This document shows positions 40,208 to 49,192 of a DNA stretch of 64,000 bases, in pieces. This DNA is from Actinoplanes sp. NBC_00393 (GTDB lineage Bacteria; Actinomycetota; Actinomycetes; Mycobacteriales; Micromonosporaceae): the NCBI RefSeq assembly GCF_036053395.1, contig NZ_CP107942.1, forward strand, positions 10,778,001 to 10,842,000, in the 5' to 3' direction. How positions within the stretch are numbered: position 1 is the stretch's first letter; every line of letters begins with the position of its first letter. The translations under genes were made by a program, and so were the position numbers. A model generated the notes under the pieces. That model saw only the letters and a list, made by a program, of their open reading frames with translations. It was not told the origin of the DNA and made no database searches.

Positions 40208-42577
40208 GTGGACCGCAGTTCGCTCAGCAGCGCGCCCGCGTGGCGTGACCGGGCCTGGTTGGGGTGTCTCGTCATCGGCGTGCTGGTCGCGGTCGCGGCT
40301 CCGCTGATGGACGACGTGGCGCGGCAGTTCGCGTACGTCCTCGCCTCCGGTGTCGCCCTGGTCGCCGGCGTGGCCGGTGCTCGCCTGCACCGCCCGGCCC
40401 GGCGCTGGCCGTGGCGGGCCATCGCGGCCGCCATGGTCTGTTGCGGCGCCGCGAACGCGGTCTGGGGCGCCGGGCTGGCCGCCGGGCAGTCGATCCCGAT
40501 GCGGATCTCCGCGATCGACGTGCTCTACCTGAGCATGTACGTGCTGCTGATGATCGGGCTGTTCGGGCTGCCCGCCGGCCGGCTGGGTTCCCGCTGGTCG
40601 GGGTTGACCGAGGCGGGCATCGTGCTGTGCACCGGGACGGTGCTGGTCTGGGTCCTGCTCTACGACCCGTTGCTGTACGACGACGGCCGCCCGTGGCCGG
40701 GTTCGCCCAGTGTGATCGCCTACCCGTGGCTGGACCTGCTGGTGCTGGCCGCGGTGACCCGGTTGATCGTGGTGCTGCGCCGGCTCACCTGGTCCGACCT
40801 GCTGCTCGTCGTGGCCGCCGTGGTGCTGACCGCGGCGGATGTCGTGTACTTCGTGGCGACCGCGAACGGTGGCTCCTGGGCCGGGCCGACGTGGAGCGCC
40901 GCCGGCTGGGTGCTGACGTTCCTGCTGATCGGGGCGGCCGCTCTGCACCCCGATGCGGGCGCGCCGCCGAGCCCGGAGGAGGCTGCCGGCAGCGGCCGGG
41001 GGCTGCGTACGGTCGCGCTCAACGTGGTGCTCGTGCTGGTCGGGCCGGCTGCCACGGCGTACCTGGTTCTCGGGGAGGAGTCGACCGAGGACCTGGACCG
41101 GTTCGACCTGATCGTGCCGCTCGCCGCGACCGCGTTCACCGCGGTGCTGCTGGTCATCCGCTCCAGCCACGCCATGTGGACGGCGAACCGGCGTACCGCC
41201 CGGCTCCGCGAGTCCCTGCGGGAGCAGGCCGAGTTGCAGCGTTCGCTGAGCCACCAGGCCCGCCACGACGCGCTCACCGGCCTGCCCAACCGGGTGGAGA
41301 TGACCCGGCTGATCGCCGAGGCCGCCGGCAGCGGGGCCGGCCGGGTGCTGTTGCTGCTGGACCTGGACGGTTTCAAGGACGTCAACGAGCGGCTGGGCCA
41401 CCCGACCGGCGACGCCCTGCTGATCGCGGTCGCCGAGCGGCTGCGCGAGCTGCTGGGCGAGGGCGAGTACGCGGCCCGGCTGGGCGGCGACGAGTACGCC
41501 CTGCTGATGAGCCCCGGCACGGACGGCCGCCTGCTGGTCGACACGATGCGCCGCCCGGTGACCGCCGGCGAGCAGGTGCTGCACGTGACCGCCAGCGTCG
41601 GCATCCGCGTGATCGAGCCCGACGCCGACGCCGTGCAGTTGCTCGCCGACGCCGACCTGGCCCTGTACGCCGCGAAGGCGGCCGGCAAGGACTGCGCCGC
41701 CGTCTTCGACGTGTCCATGCGCGAGGAGCAGTGCGAACGGATCCGCCTGCTGGATCGCCTCCGCACGGCCGTGGACGCCGGTGAGTTCGCCGTGCACTAC
41801 CAGCCGATCGTGGCGCTGGCGGACGGCACACCGACCGCCGCCGAGGCGCTGGTGCGCTGGATCCCGCCCGGACAGCCGATGATCGGCCCGGACCGGTTCA
41901 TCCCGGCCGCCGAGGACAGCGGCCTGATCGTCGTGCTCGGCGAGTGGGTGCTGCGCCGGGCCTGCCGGGACGCCGCGCCCTGGTACCGGCGGTGGGGCAC
42001 CACGCTCACCGTGAACGTCTCGCCCCGCCAGCTGAGCGACCCGCACTTCACCGGCAAGGTGACGAACGCGCTGCGTGACAGCGGCCTGCCGGCCGCTGCG
42101 CTGACCCTGGAGATCACCGAGGGCGTCCTGGTCCGCTCGGGCGCGCACGCCCAGCAGGCGCTGGGGCACCTTTCCGCGCTTCGCGCCGAGGGGGTACGCG
42201 TGGCGATCGACGATTTCGGCACCGGCTACTCGTCCCTGGCGTACCTGCGCGATCTGCCGATCGACGTGCTGAAGATCGACCGGTCGTTCATGCCTGCGGG
42301 GGACGGTCACGGCGACAGTGACCGACAGCAGACAGCTCTGGTGCGCACGATCGTCGATCTGGCGCGTAGCCTCGGACTGACCACGGTGGCCGAGGGGGTG
42401 GAGACCGCGTACCACGCCGACCTGCTGCGCACGCTGGGCTGCGACCGGGGCCAGGGCTACCACTTCGCCCGGCCGATCCCCGCGCCCGAGCTGGCCGCCA
42501 TGTTCGCCGCGATCGTTCAGTTCTGCCCGCTTTCAGCCGATCAGCAGAACGACGCCGGATGCGGAGTGAGTGTGTAG
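40208..42577 (+). CDS. Bifunctional GGDEF-EAL cyclic-di-GMP enzyme with membrane sensor
   Basis: 789 residues. About eight hydrophobic helices at the N-terminus (a MASE-like sensor), then a GGDEF domain (DLDGFKDVNERLGHPTGD, with the active-site loop GGDEY at 426-430, a near-canonical form) and an EAL phosphodiesterase domain (EAL at 546-548 in AAEALVRW, DDFGTGYSSLAYLRDLPIDVLKIDRSF). It can make or break down c-di-GMP; the balance cannot be told. GTG at 40208 has GGAGGGG upstream. The stop codon is followed immediately by the start of the kinase-cyclase gene, so the two are co-transcribed. Confidence 0.88.
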   Translation: MDRSSLSSAPAWRDRAWLGCLVIGVLVAVAAPLMDDVARQFAYVLASGVALVAGVAGARLHRPARRWPWRAIAAAMVCCGAANAVWGAGLAAGQSIPMRISAIDVLYLSMYVLLMIGLFGLPAGRLGSRWSGLTEAGIVLCTGTVLVWVLLYDPLLYDDGRPWPGSPSVIAYPWLDLLVLAAVTRLIVVLRRLTWSDLLLVVAAVVLTAADVVYFVATANGGSWAGPTWSAAGWVLTFLLIGAAALHPDAGAPPSPEEAAGSGRGLRTVALNVVLVLVGPAATAYLVLGEESTEDLDRFDLIVPLAATAFTAVLLVIRSSHAMWTANRRTARLRESLREQAELQRSLSHQARHDALTGLPNRVEMTRLIAEAAGSGAGRVLLLLDLDGFKDVNERLGHPTGDALLIAVAERLRELLGEGEYAARLGGDEYALLMSPGTDGRLLVDTMRRPVTAGEQVLHVTASVGIRVIEPDADAVQLLADADLALYAAKAAGKDCAAVFDVSMREEQCERIRLLDRLRTAVDAGEFAVHYQPIVALADGTPTAAEALVRWIPPGQPMIGPDRFIPAAEDSGLIVVLGEWVLRRACRDAAPWYRRWGTTLTVNVSPRQLSDPHFTGKVTNALRDSGLPAAALTLEITEGVLVRSGAHAQQALGHLSALRAEGVRVAIDDFGTGYSSLAYLRDLPIDVLKIDRSFMPAGDGHGDSDRQQTALVRTIVDLARSLGLTTVAEGVETAYHADLLRTLGCDRGQGYHFARPIPAPELAAMFAAIVQFCPLSADQQNDAGCGVSV

Positions 42578-45500
42578 GTGACGGAAACAGGACGGGCACG
42601 CCCGGCGGAACTGACCGGCCTGGAGGTCGGTGAGGAGCTCGGCCGGGGCGCGTTCACGATGGTCCACCGGGCCCGCCGCGGCGACCGCTGGTATGCGGTG
42701 AAGCGTCCGCTGGCCGATCCGGAGGCCTACCCGGAGATCCGGGCCGCTTTCCACCGCGAGGCGGCCCTGCTGGCCTGCATCGACGACCCCGGCGTGGTCG
42801 GCGTGTTCGCGGCCGGCGAGCTCGATGGCGTACCCACCCTGGTTCTGGAACATCTGCCCGGCGGCTCCCTCGCCGACCTGCTGGTCGGTGGCCTGCTCAG
42901 CCAGGAGCGGGTGGTGGAGATCGCCGCCCAGCTGGCCCGCGGACTGGCCGCCGCGCACCGGCTCGGCCTGGTGCACCGCGACCTCAAGCCGGGCAACATC
43001 ATGGTCTCCGGCGACCGCCCGGCCAAGCTGATCGACTTCGGTCTCGCGCAGCTCGACGTTGCGCAGCCGGGCAGCCCGGACGCCGCCGGCAAGGCCGACG
43101 AGGCGGTCGGCACCTTCCTGTACGCGCCGCCCGAGCAGTCCGGCATGCTGAAGCGCCCGGTCGACGGCCGCTCCGACCTGTACTCGCTCGGCGTCGTGCT
43201 CTTCGAGTGCCTCACCGGCCGGCTCCCGTTCGAGGCCGACGACGTCGGTGAGCTGCTCCGCCTGCACCTGGCCGCCCCGGCGCCGGACATGGCCGAGCTG
43301 CGTCCCGGCCTGCACCCCACGCTCGTGGCGGTGGTCCACCGGCTGCTCGCCAAGGACCCCGACGACCGCTACCCGGATGCCGCCGCCCTCCTCGCCGACC
43401 TGCGGGACTGCCCCGGTGGCGAGGCCGCCGAACGGCCGGCCGTCGCGGGCTGGCCGCTGTGCGGGCGCGACGCGGAGGCCGGGCGCCTGCTGCGCCGGTG
43501 GGAGCGGGCCCGCGCCGGGCACGGCGGGGTTGCGGTGATCCGTGGCGGGCCCGGCTCCGGGCGTACCCGGCTCGCCGAGGAAGTCGCCCGGCAGGCCGTC
43601 GCCGACGAGGTGCCGGTGCTCTGGGCCACCGGCCGCCCGGACGAGTCGCCGCTGTCCGCCGCCCGCGAGGCGGTCGAGGGCTGGCTGGCGACCGTCCGCC
43701 GGCTTCCGGAGCATCGGCGGGCCGTCGTCGAGCAGCAGATCGCCGAGTCGTCCGCGGTGGCCGGCCCGGCCCTGATCGGCCGGCTCTTCGGCGACCTCGG
43801 TCCGGCCGCCGCCGAGCCGGCCACCCCGGCGCCCGGCGGCGACGAGCACGTGCTGGCCGCCGGGGTGTCGCTGCTCGGTGAGCTGGCCACCCGGGCCGGC
43901 GGCCTTCTTGTGGTCGCCGACGACGCCCACCAGCTCGACTCCGGCACCCGGCAGCTGCTCGCCAAGCTCCTTCCGGAGCTGACCGGCCTGCCGATCCTGC
44001 TGCTGCTCACCGCGCCGGACGAGGCCGCCGACCCGGCCGCGGCGCTGGGCGCGAGCGGCGCGCTCGAGGTGACCTGCGGGCCGCTGCCGGCGCCGGCGGT
44101 CGCCGACCTGATCGGCTCCCGGCTGCCCGGCGCCGAGGTCCCCGCCGACCTGGCCCGGTACGTGACGACGCGCGCCGAGGGGACACCGCTCTCCGTCGTC
44201 GGGCAGCTGATCCGGTTGCTGGACGCCGGCCTGCTCAGCCCGTTCTGGGGCGTCTGGCGGCTGGATACGGCCGGCGCCGACGCGCTGCCGGCCACCGCCG
44301 ACGTCCGTGACCTGCTCGCCACCCGCCTCGACGGGCTGCCCGGCCACACCGTGGATTGCCTCACCGTGGCGGCCGTCGCCGGGGTCCGGTTCCGGCCGGA
44401 ACCGCTGCTCACCATCGGCGAGCCCGACCACGTGGTGGCCGCCCTCGCCGCCGGCGTCGACCGGCACGTGCTGGAACCCCGCCCCGGCGGCTGGTACGCG
44501 TTCGTCCACCCGCAACTGCGCGACGTGCTGCTCGACCGAGTGGACGAGGAGCACCGGCGCCGGATGCACGCCGACCTCGCCGGGGCGCTCGAGCAACTAC
44601 CCGAAGACCTCAGGGACGAGGGCCATGCGTACGCGGTGGCCCGCCACCACCGGCGCGCCGGCGACCTGGTGCCGGCCGCGGACCGGCGGCGCAGTGCCGC
44701 GGCGGCCGGCCTGCGTGCCCTCGCCGACCAGGCGCCCGCCGAGGCGATCGACTACCTGAGCGAGGCGATCGACGGCGACCCCGCCCCCGGCACGGCGTTG
44801 CTGCACCCACTCGCCCAGGCGTACCTGCGGGCCGGCCGGTTCGACGAGTGCGCCGCGACACTGAACCGGGCGCTGGCCGGCGAGACCGACCGGCTGATCC
44901 GGGCGCGGCTGCTCACCACCATGATCGAGCTGCACCACACGGTCTGGGACGACGGCAAGGCGCTGGAGGCGGCCGGGGCGGCCCTCGCCGAGTTGCGCCG
45001 GCCCCTGCCCGGCCGGGGACTGCTGGTCCTGCTGTCGACCCTGTTCATCGCGATGGCGGGCGGCTTCGTACGGCGTACCCGAATCGGTTTCGGCACTGCG
45101 ACCGGCCGGCGCCGGGAAACCCTGGCCGCGCTCACTGCCGTGCTGGACGCCGGCGGCTATGCCGCCGGGATCGGATTGCGCCTGCGTGAGGCCGCGATCC
45201 TGGCACTGCGCGGCCTGTACGCGGTGAACCGGATCGGTCCCTGCCCGGAGTACGTCCGGATCTACTCGCTGATCGGCTACGTGACCGCGGTGATCAAATT
45301 GCGCGGCACCTCGGAGCGGTGCCTGCGCCGGGCCGGACGGGTCGCCGCCGAGCTGAACGATCCCGCGCTGGCCGCCTACGTGGAGTGGATGCGCGGCTGT
45401 GCGCTGCTCTTCGGCGGGTACGACGACGGCACCGCCTGGGAGAAGGTGATCACCCGCAACGTCCGCTGGTATGTGCCGGCCCAGCTGATCCCCGGCTACG

Positions 45501-47770
45501 CCACGCTCGGCCTGCGGTTCCTGCTGCGCGGCTACGTCGCCGAGGCGGACCGCGAGTACGAGCGCGGCATGGGCCACCTGGCCGACCCGCAGAGCGCCCT
45601 CGGCACCTCGCTCGGCATGCTCAGCGTGATGATCCCGGCCGGTCAGAGCCGGTTCGGTGACGCCGCCGCGGCGCTGCAGCGGCTGCGCGCCGCCTTCCCG
45701 GAGGGCGCCGGCACCCGCGTGCAGCGGGCCAACATCCTCACCGCGGCCGCCTGTGTCCTGCTCGAACAGGGCGAGGTCGGCCAGCAGATCGAGGATGTGC
45801 TCGCCGAGTTCCACGCCCTCGGGCTGCGGCCCGGCGACCTGATGCCCCAGCACAAGTGGATCTACGTCTACCAGGCGCACGCCCGGCTGATCCAGCTGCG
45901 GTACGCCTCCGACGAGGACCGGCCGCGCCGGATGGCGGTGGCCCGCAAGGCCGTCGAGGACCTCGGCAAGGTCGGCGGCACCCCGCTGCTGCGGGCCGTG
46001 CACCAGACCACCCGCGCCTCGCTGTACTACGTGGCCGGCGACCACCAGCGCTGCATCAGGACCGCCGACGAGGCGGAACGCCGGCTGCGTGCGGTGGACG
46101 CGCCGTTCATCCAGTATGAGGTGTGCCGCATCCGGGCGCGCGCGTTCCGGGCGCTCGGCATGGCCAACGAGGCCGACCGGCAGGCCCGGTTCGCACTCGG
46201 GCTGGCCGTCTTCCACGGCTGGGACCAGCGGCGACGGCAGACCCGGACCGAGTTCGGGGTGGACGAGGGGGCCGGCACGCATCGGCGTACCGTCGCGGAA
46301 CGCCGGCCCAGCTCCGGCCGCAACCGGCACCTGGATGCGCTGCAGCAGGTCGGCACCGCGGCCGCCACCATCCTCGACCCGCAGCAGCTGGCGCAGGTCG
46401 CCCTCGACGAGATGCTGCGCATCCTCGGCGCCGAACGGGCCCTGTTCTTCCTGCTCGACGACGCCGGTGAGCCGGTCCGATTCGCCGGCCGCGACGCCGA
46501 CGGCGATCTGGCCGACACCACGGAGTACGGCGCCACCCTGGTCCGCCGGGTCGCCGAGACCGGCGAACCGCTGGTGGTCACCGGCACCGAACAGGGCGCC
46601 GCGCTCGGCTCCCGCAGCGCCGTCGTGCACGGTCTGCGTAGCATCCTGGTCGCGCCGGTGCAGTTCAAGGGACGCCTGGTCGCCGTCGTCTACCTGGACA
46701 GCCGACTGGCCCGCGGCATCTTCACCGACGACGACGTGGCCGTGCTGACCGCGGTGACCAGCCACGTCGCCGTGTCGCTGGAGACCGCCCGGGCCGCGCA
46801 GCTGCACTCCGCCGTCCAGGCCGCCCGCCAGCAGCAGGCCCTCGCCGAGATGCTGCGCGCCAGCCTCGCCGAGCTGAGCACCATCCTCGAACCGGACCGC
46901 CTGCTCAAGCAGCTGTGCGCCACCCTGCAGACCCAGCTCGGCGCCACCGCCGGCGCCCTGCTCGGCCCCGGCAGCTCGGTCGTCGAAGTGGTCGGCGCCG
47001 CACCCGCCGAGATGATCGGCAGCACTGTCGAACTCGACGAGCGACCGGAAGGCAGCCCCGCGCTGCTCGAACCGTCGGCCTCCGCGAGTGTGCGCGAGCG
47101 GCTGCTGGACGGCGCGCCGGTGGCGCTCGCCGTGCCGCTGCGCGCCCGCGACGAATGCGCCGGGCTGGTGCTGCTCGGCGGCACCGGGCTCGACGACACC
47201 AGCCGCCAGGTCGCGGCCGCGCTGGCCACCCAGGGCATGACGGCGTACGAGAACGCGCGCCTGTTCAGCCGCGTCCGGGAACTCGCCACCACCGACGAAC
47301 TGACCGGGCAGCACAACCGGCGGCACTTCTACGCGATCGCCGGGGCTCTGGTGCAGGCGGCGTCACGCAACGGGCGCCAGCTGGCCGCGGCGATGCTGGA
47401 CATCGACAAATTCAAGGCCATCAACGACACGTACGGGCATGGCGTGGGGGACGAGGTCATCCGTACCGTCGCCGCCCGCATCCGCGCCCGCCTGCGCCAC
47501 TCCGACGTCCTCGGCCGCTACGGCGGCGAGGAGTTCGCCGTCGTCCTGCCCGACCACGAGGGCCACGCCACCGAACTCGCCGAACGCATGCGCCTCGCCG
47601 TCTCCGCCGACCCCGTCGAAACCCAGGCCGGCCCGATCCCGGTGACCATCAGCGTCGGCCTGACCCGCCTGGAGCCGGGCGACGCCTCCCTCGACGAACT
47701 GCTGGCCCGGGCCGACCACGCCCTCTACCGAGCCAAGGAGGCCGGCCGCAACCGCGTAATCACCGCCTGA
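42578..47770 (+). CDS. Multi-domain Ser/Thr kinase, ATPase/TPR-like, GAF and GGDEF protein
   Basis: 1730 residues. N-terminal Hanks kinase with all key residues: K42 (WYAVKRP), E61, HRDLKPGN (133-140), DFG (153-155) and an APPEQSG-type activation-loop end. An AAA-type ATPase follows (Walker A GPGSGRT at about 322-329, where Arg replaces the usual Lys; Walker B LVVADDAHQLD), then a long helical region, a GAF domain (about 1240-1400), a second GAF-like region (about 1430-1560) and a C-terminal GGDEF cyclase with an intact GGEEF near residue 1649 (LDIDKFKAINDTYGHGVGDE). The architecture resembles PknK/trifunctional kinases but with a cyclase output. Confidence 0.87.
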   Translation: MTETGRARPAELTGLEVGEELGRGAFTMVHRARRGDRWYAVKRPLADPEAYPEIRAAFHREAALLACIDDPGVVGVFAAGELDGVPTLVLEHLPGGSLADLLVGGLLSQERVVEIAAQLARGLAAAHRLGLVHRDLKPGNIMVSGDRPAKLIDFGLAQLDVAQPGSPDAAGKADEAVGTFLYAPPEQSGMLKRPVDGRSDLYSLGVVLFECLTGRLPFEADDVGELLRLHLAAPAPDMAELRPGLHPTLVAVVHRLLAKDPDDRYPDAAALLADLRDCPGGEAAERPAVAGWPLCGRDAEAGRLLRRWERARAGHGGVAVIRGGPGSGRTRLAEEVARQAVADEVPVLWATGRPDESPLSAAREAVEGWLATVRRLPEHRRAVVEQQIAESSAVAGPALIGRLFGDLGPAAAEPATPAPGGDEHVLAAGVSLLGELATRAGGLLVVADDAHQLDSGTRQLLAKLLPELTGLPILLLLTAPDEAADPAAALGASGALEVTCGPLPAPAVADLIGSRLPGAEVPADLARYVTTRAEGTPLSVVGQLIRLLDAGLLSPFWGVWRLDTAGADALPATADVRDLLATRLDGLPGHTVDCLTVAAVAGVRFRPEPLLTIGEPDHVVAALAAGVDRHVLEPRPGGWYAFVHPQLRDVLLDRVDEEHRRRMHADLAGALEQLPEDLRDEGHAYAVARHHRRAGDLVPAADRRRSAAAAGLRALADQAPAEAIDYLSEAIDGDPAPGTALLHPLAQAYLRAGRFDECAATLNRALAGETDRLIRARLLTTMIELHHTVWDDGKALEAAGAALAELRRPLPGRGLLVLLSTLFIAMAGGFVRRTRIGFGTATGRRRETLAALTAVLDAGGYAAGIGLRLREAAILALRGLYAVNRIGPCPEYVRIYSLIGYVTAVIKLRGTSERCLRRAGRVAAELNDPALAAYVEWMRGCALLFGGYDDGTAWEKVITRNVRWYVPAQLIPGYATLGLRFLLRGYVAEADREYERGMGHLADPQSALGTSLGMLSVMIPAGQSRFGDAAAALQRLRAAFPEGAGTRVQRANILTAAACVLLEQGEVGQQIEDVLAEFHALGLRPGDLMPQHKWIYVYQAHARLIQLRYASDEDRPRRMAVARKAVEDLGKVGGTPLLRAVHQTTRASLYYVAGDHQRCIRTADEAERRLRAVDAPFIQYEVCRIRARAFRALGMANEADRQARFALGLAVFHGWDQRRRQTRTEFGVDEGAGTHRRTVAERRPSSGRNRHLDALQQVGTAAATILDPQQLAQVALDEMLRILGAERALFFLLDDAGEPVRFAGRDADGDLADTTEYGATLVRRVAETGEPLVVTGTEQGAALGSRSAVVHGLRSILVAPVQFKGRLVAVVYLDSRLARGIFTDDDVAVLTAVTSHVAVSLETARAAQLHSAVQAARQQQALAEMLRASLAELSTILEPDRLLKQLCATLQTQLGATAGALLGPGSSVVEVVGAAPAEMIGSTVELDERPEGSPALLEPSASASVRERLLDGAPVALAVPLRARDECAGLVLLGGTGLDDTSRQVAAALATQGMTAYENARLFSRVRELATTDELTGQHNRRHFYAIAGALVQAASRNGRQLAAAMLDIDKFKAINDTYGHGVGDEVIRTVAARIRARLRHSDVLGRYGGEEFAVVLPDHEGHATELAERMRLAVSADPVETQAGPIPVTISVGLTRLEPGDASLDELLARADHALYRAKEAGRNRVITA

Positions 47771-48194
47771 ACCCCTTCCGGGGTCGGGGTCTGTCTCGAA
47801 GGGTGCCTGGGGGAGCAGCGGGTGACAGCGCCAACGGGTGGCTGAGGCCGCTGTTCCGGTCTTTTTCCTAGGCAGGGCTCGCCCGCCGGTGGTTGTGCGG
47901 CGGTCCCCGGGCTTGAACGGCTATCGACGCCGCACTGGTCGTCGAGGCCTTCGGCTTCCCGCCGGGTCCAGCTGTCGAAGGGGGTTCGGGGCGGGCGATA
48001 ACCGTAAGGCACAGCCGAGCCGGTATTTCCGGGCTTGTTGATCATTCGGCTGGGAGTTGCGCACCCTTCCGGGCGGCTGAGGCAGCAACAGCTCCCAGCC
48101 GGCCCCTGCAGACCAACCTGGTGAAACCCTCAGCTGGGAGTTACGGCTCTCCAACGGCGCCATCGGGAGGACAGACCTCGAGCCCGAAACCGGT
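47771..48194. other. 424-base intergenic region with inverted repeats, no gene
   Basis: A weak hairpin ACCCC-TTCC-GGGGT sits at 47771-47784 right after the kinase stop codon and could terminate transcription. Further on, GGCTGGGAG (48048-48056) pairs with CTCCCAGCC (48092-48100), and a third copy of GCTGGGAGTT lies at about 48133. No open reading frame with a ribosome-binding site was found, so no gene is annotated here. Confidence 0.6.
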
Positions 48195-49061
48195 CTAACG
48201 GTCGTTGGTGCTGAAATGCATGTAGTCCTTCAAGGTCGTCCAGCGGCCGCCCCAGGCGAAGCCGTTCGCGGTGAAGGCGCCCACCGCGCCGCCGGCGTGG
48301 AGCATGCCGGTCCAGTGCTTCTCGCGGGCCAGCCAGGTGGCGCTGTCCGGCGGGTCCAGGTAGGTGTGGTTCGGGTACGTGCCGCGGATCGTCGGGTTCT
48401 GCCGGGGATTCACGTCGATCGCCCGGCCGTAGGAGTGCTGTGACCACGTCGTCGTGCCGGGTGCATAGCGGCATTCGTATCCGCTGGTCAGGACGCTCTG
48501 GTCGGTCAGGCCGGGCAGGTTGACCGACATCGGCTGCATCACCATGATCGGGAACCGCCAGGCGTACAGGGTCTGGAACGCCCGCTTGGTCTGCGTCACC
48601 ACGGTGCGGTGCATGATCAGGTGGCCGTCCCGGGCGATGCCCCGGAAGTCGATGTAGCGCACCCAGATCCGGCGCAGGTCGGCCGTGGGAACCGGGCATT
48701 TCTTCGCCGCGTCGCCGTTCGCCTCGGCCGCGGTCACGGTCTCCACCCGGGTGCGCCAGCCGGGCAGCGGGCGGTCCGGGGCGGTCAGTCGCAGCATCCC
48801 GTCCACCCGCAGCACGTAGTCGCGGCTCAGGCCGTTCCATTCGCGCAGGTCAGCTAGCTTCACGTCGTGCTGTGCGGCGATCTCGGACAGGGTGTCGCCG
48901 CGCTGGATCACATGAACGACCGCCTCCACCTGATCTGGTCCCGGCTGGTTGCCGCCGACAGCCTGAGCCGCCCCCGCCATCGGCGCGGCTGCGGCCGGGA
49001 TCGTCAACAGCAGGGCGGCCAGCAATGCCGGCGGACGTTTCCACATGGCTATCAGGCTCAC
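48195..49061 (-). CDS. Secreted LysM-M15 peptidoglycan peptidase
   Basis: 288 residues: signal peptide ending ...GAAQA, a LysM cell-wall-binding domain (VVHVIQRGDTLSEIAAQHDVKLADLREWNGLS) and a C-terminal VanY/M15C-type metallopeptidase (SQHSYGRAIDVNP, with the His and Asp zinc ligands, and LKDYMHFSTND with the C-terminal His). It probably trims peptidoglycan stem peptides (D-Ala-D-Ala or L-Ala-D-Glu bonds). A strong hairpin (49108-49162) lies 47 bases upstream of its start. Start either at 49061 or at the ATG at 49046. Confidence 0.86.
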   Translation of the reverse strand: MSLIAMWKRPPALLAALLLTIPAAAAPMAGAAQAVGGNQPGPDQVEAVVHVIQRGDTLSEIAAQHDVKLADLREWNGLSRDYVLRVDGMLRLTAPDRPLPGWRTRVETVTAAEANGDAAKKCPVPTADLRRIWVRYIDFRGIARDGHLIMHRTVVTQTKRAFQTLYAWRFPIMVMQPMSVNLPGLTDQSVLTSGYECRYAPGTTTWSQHSYGRAIDVNPRQNPTIRGTYPNHTYLDPPDSATWLAREKHWTGMLHAGGAVGAFTANGFAWGGRWTTLKDYMHFSTNDR

Positions 49062-49107
49062 CCCCGAGACCCGCCACCGCAGGCGAATCGCGCACTCCAG
49101 CCCCGCC

Positions 49108-49162
49108 CGGCTGGTTAACAGGGCTGTTTCGCCGTCGCTGGAACAGCCCTGTTAACCAGCCG
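49108..49162. repeat. Perfect 21-bp inverted repeat upstream of the LysM-M15 gene
   Basis: The arm 49108-49128 (begins CGGCTGGTTAACAGG) and its exact complement at 49142-49162 enclose a 13-base loop. It is the longest perfect stem in the window. It lies between the LysM-M15 gene and the insertion sequence end, with no T-tract. It may be a terminator for a gene disrupted by the insertion, an attenuator or a relic of a small mobile element. Confidence 0.85.
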
Positions 49163-49192
49163 ACTGCTCCGGGCACCCGCCCGGCGTGGTTA

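Noticed and set aside
40264..41784. Long second frame inside the GGDEF-EAL gene
   Set aside because: Arg/Gly/Ala-rich translation without domain motifs, which is typical of shifted frames in GC-rich coding DNA.
47771..47784. Strong terminator after the kinase-cyclase gene
   Set aside because: The stem is only 5 bp with a 4-base loop and no T-tract; mentioned in the intergenic entry but not called as a terminator.
48195..48840. Alternative minus- and plus-strand reading frames across the LysM-M15 gene
   Set aside because: They are by-products of high-GC codon usage; only the M15 frame has a signal peptide, known domains and zinc ligands.
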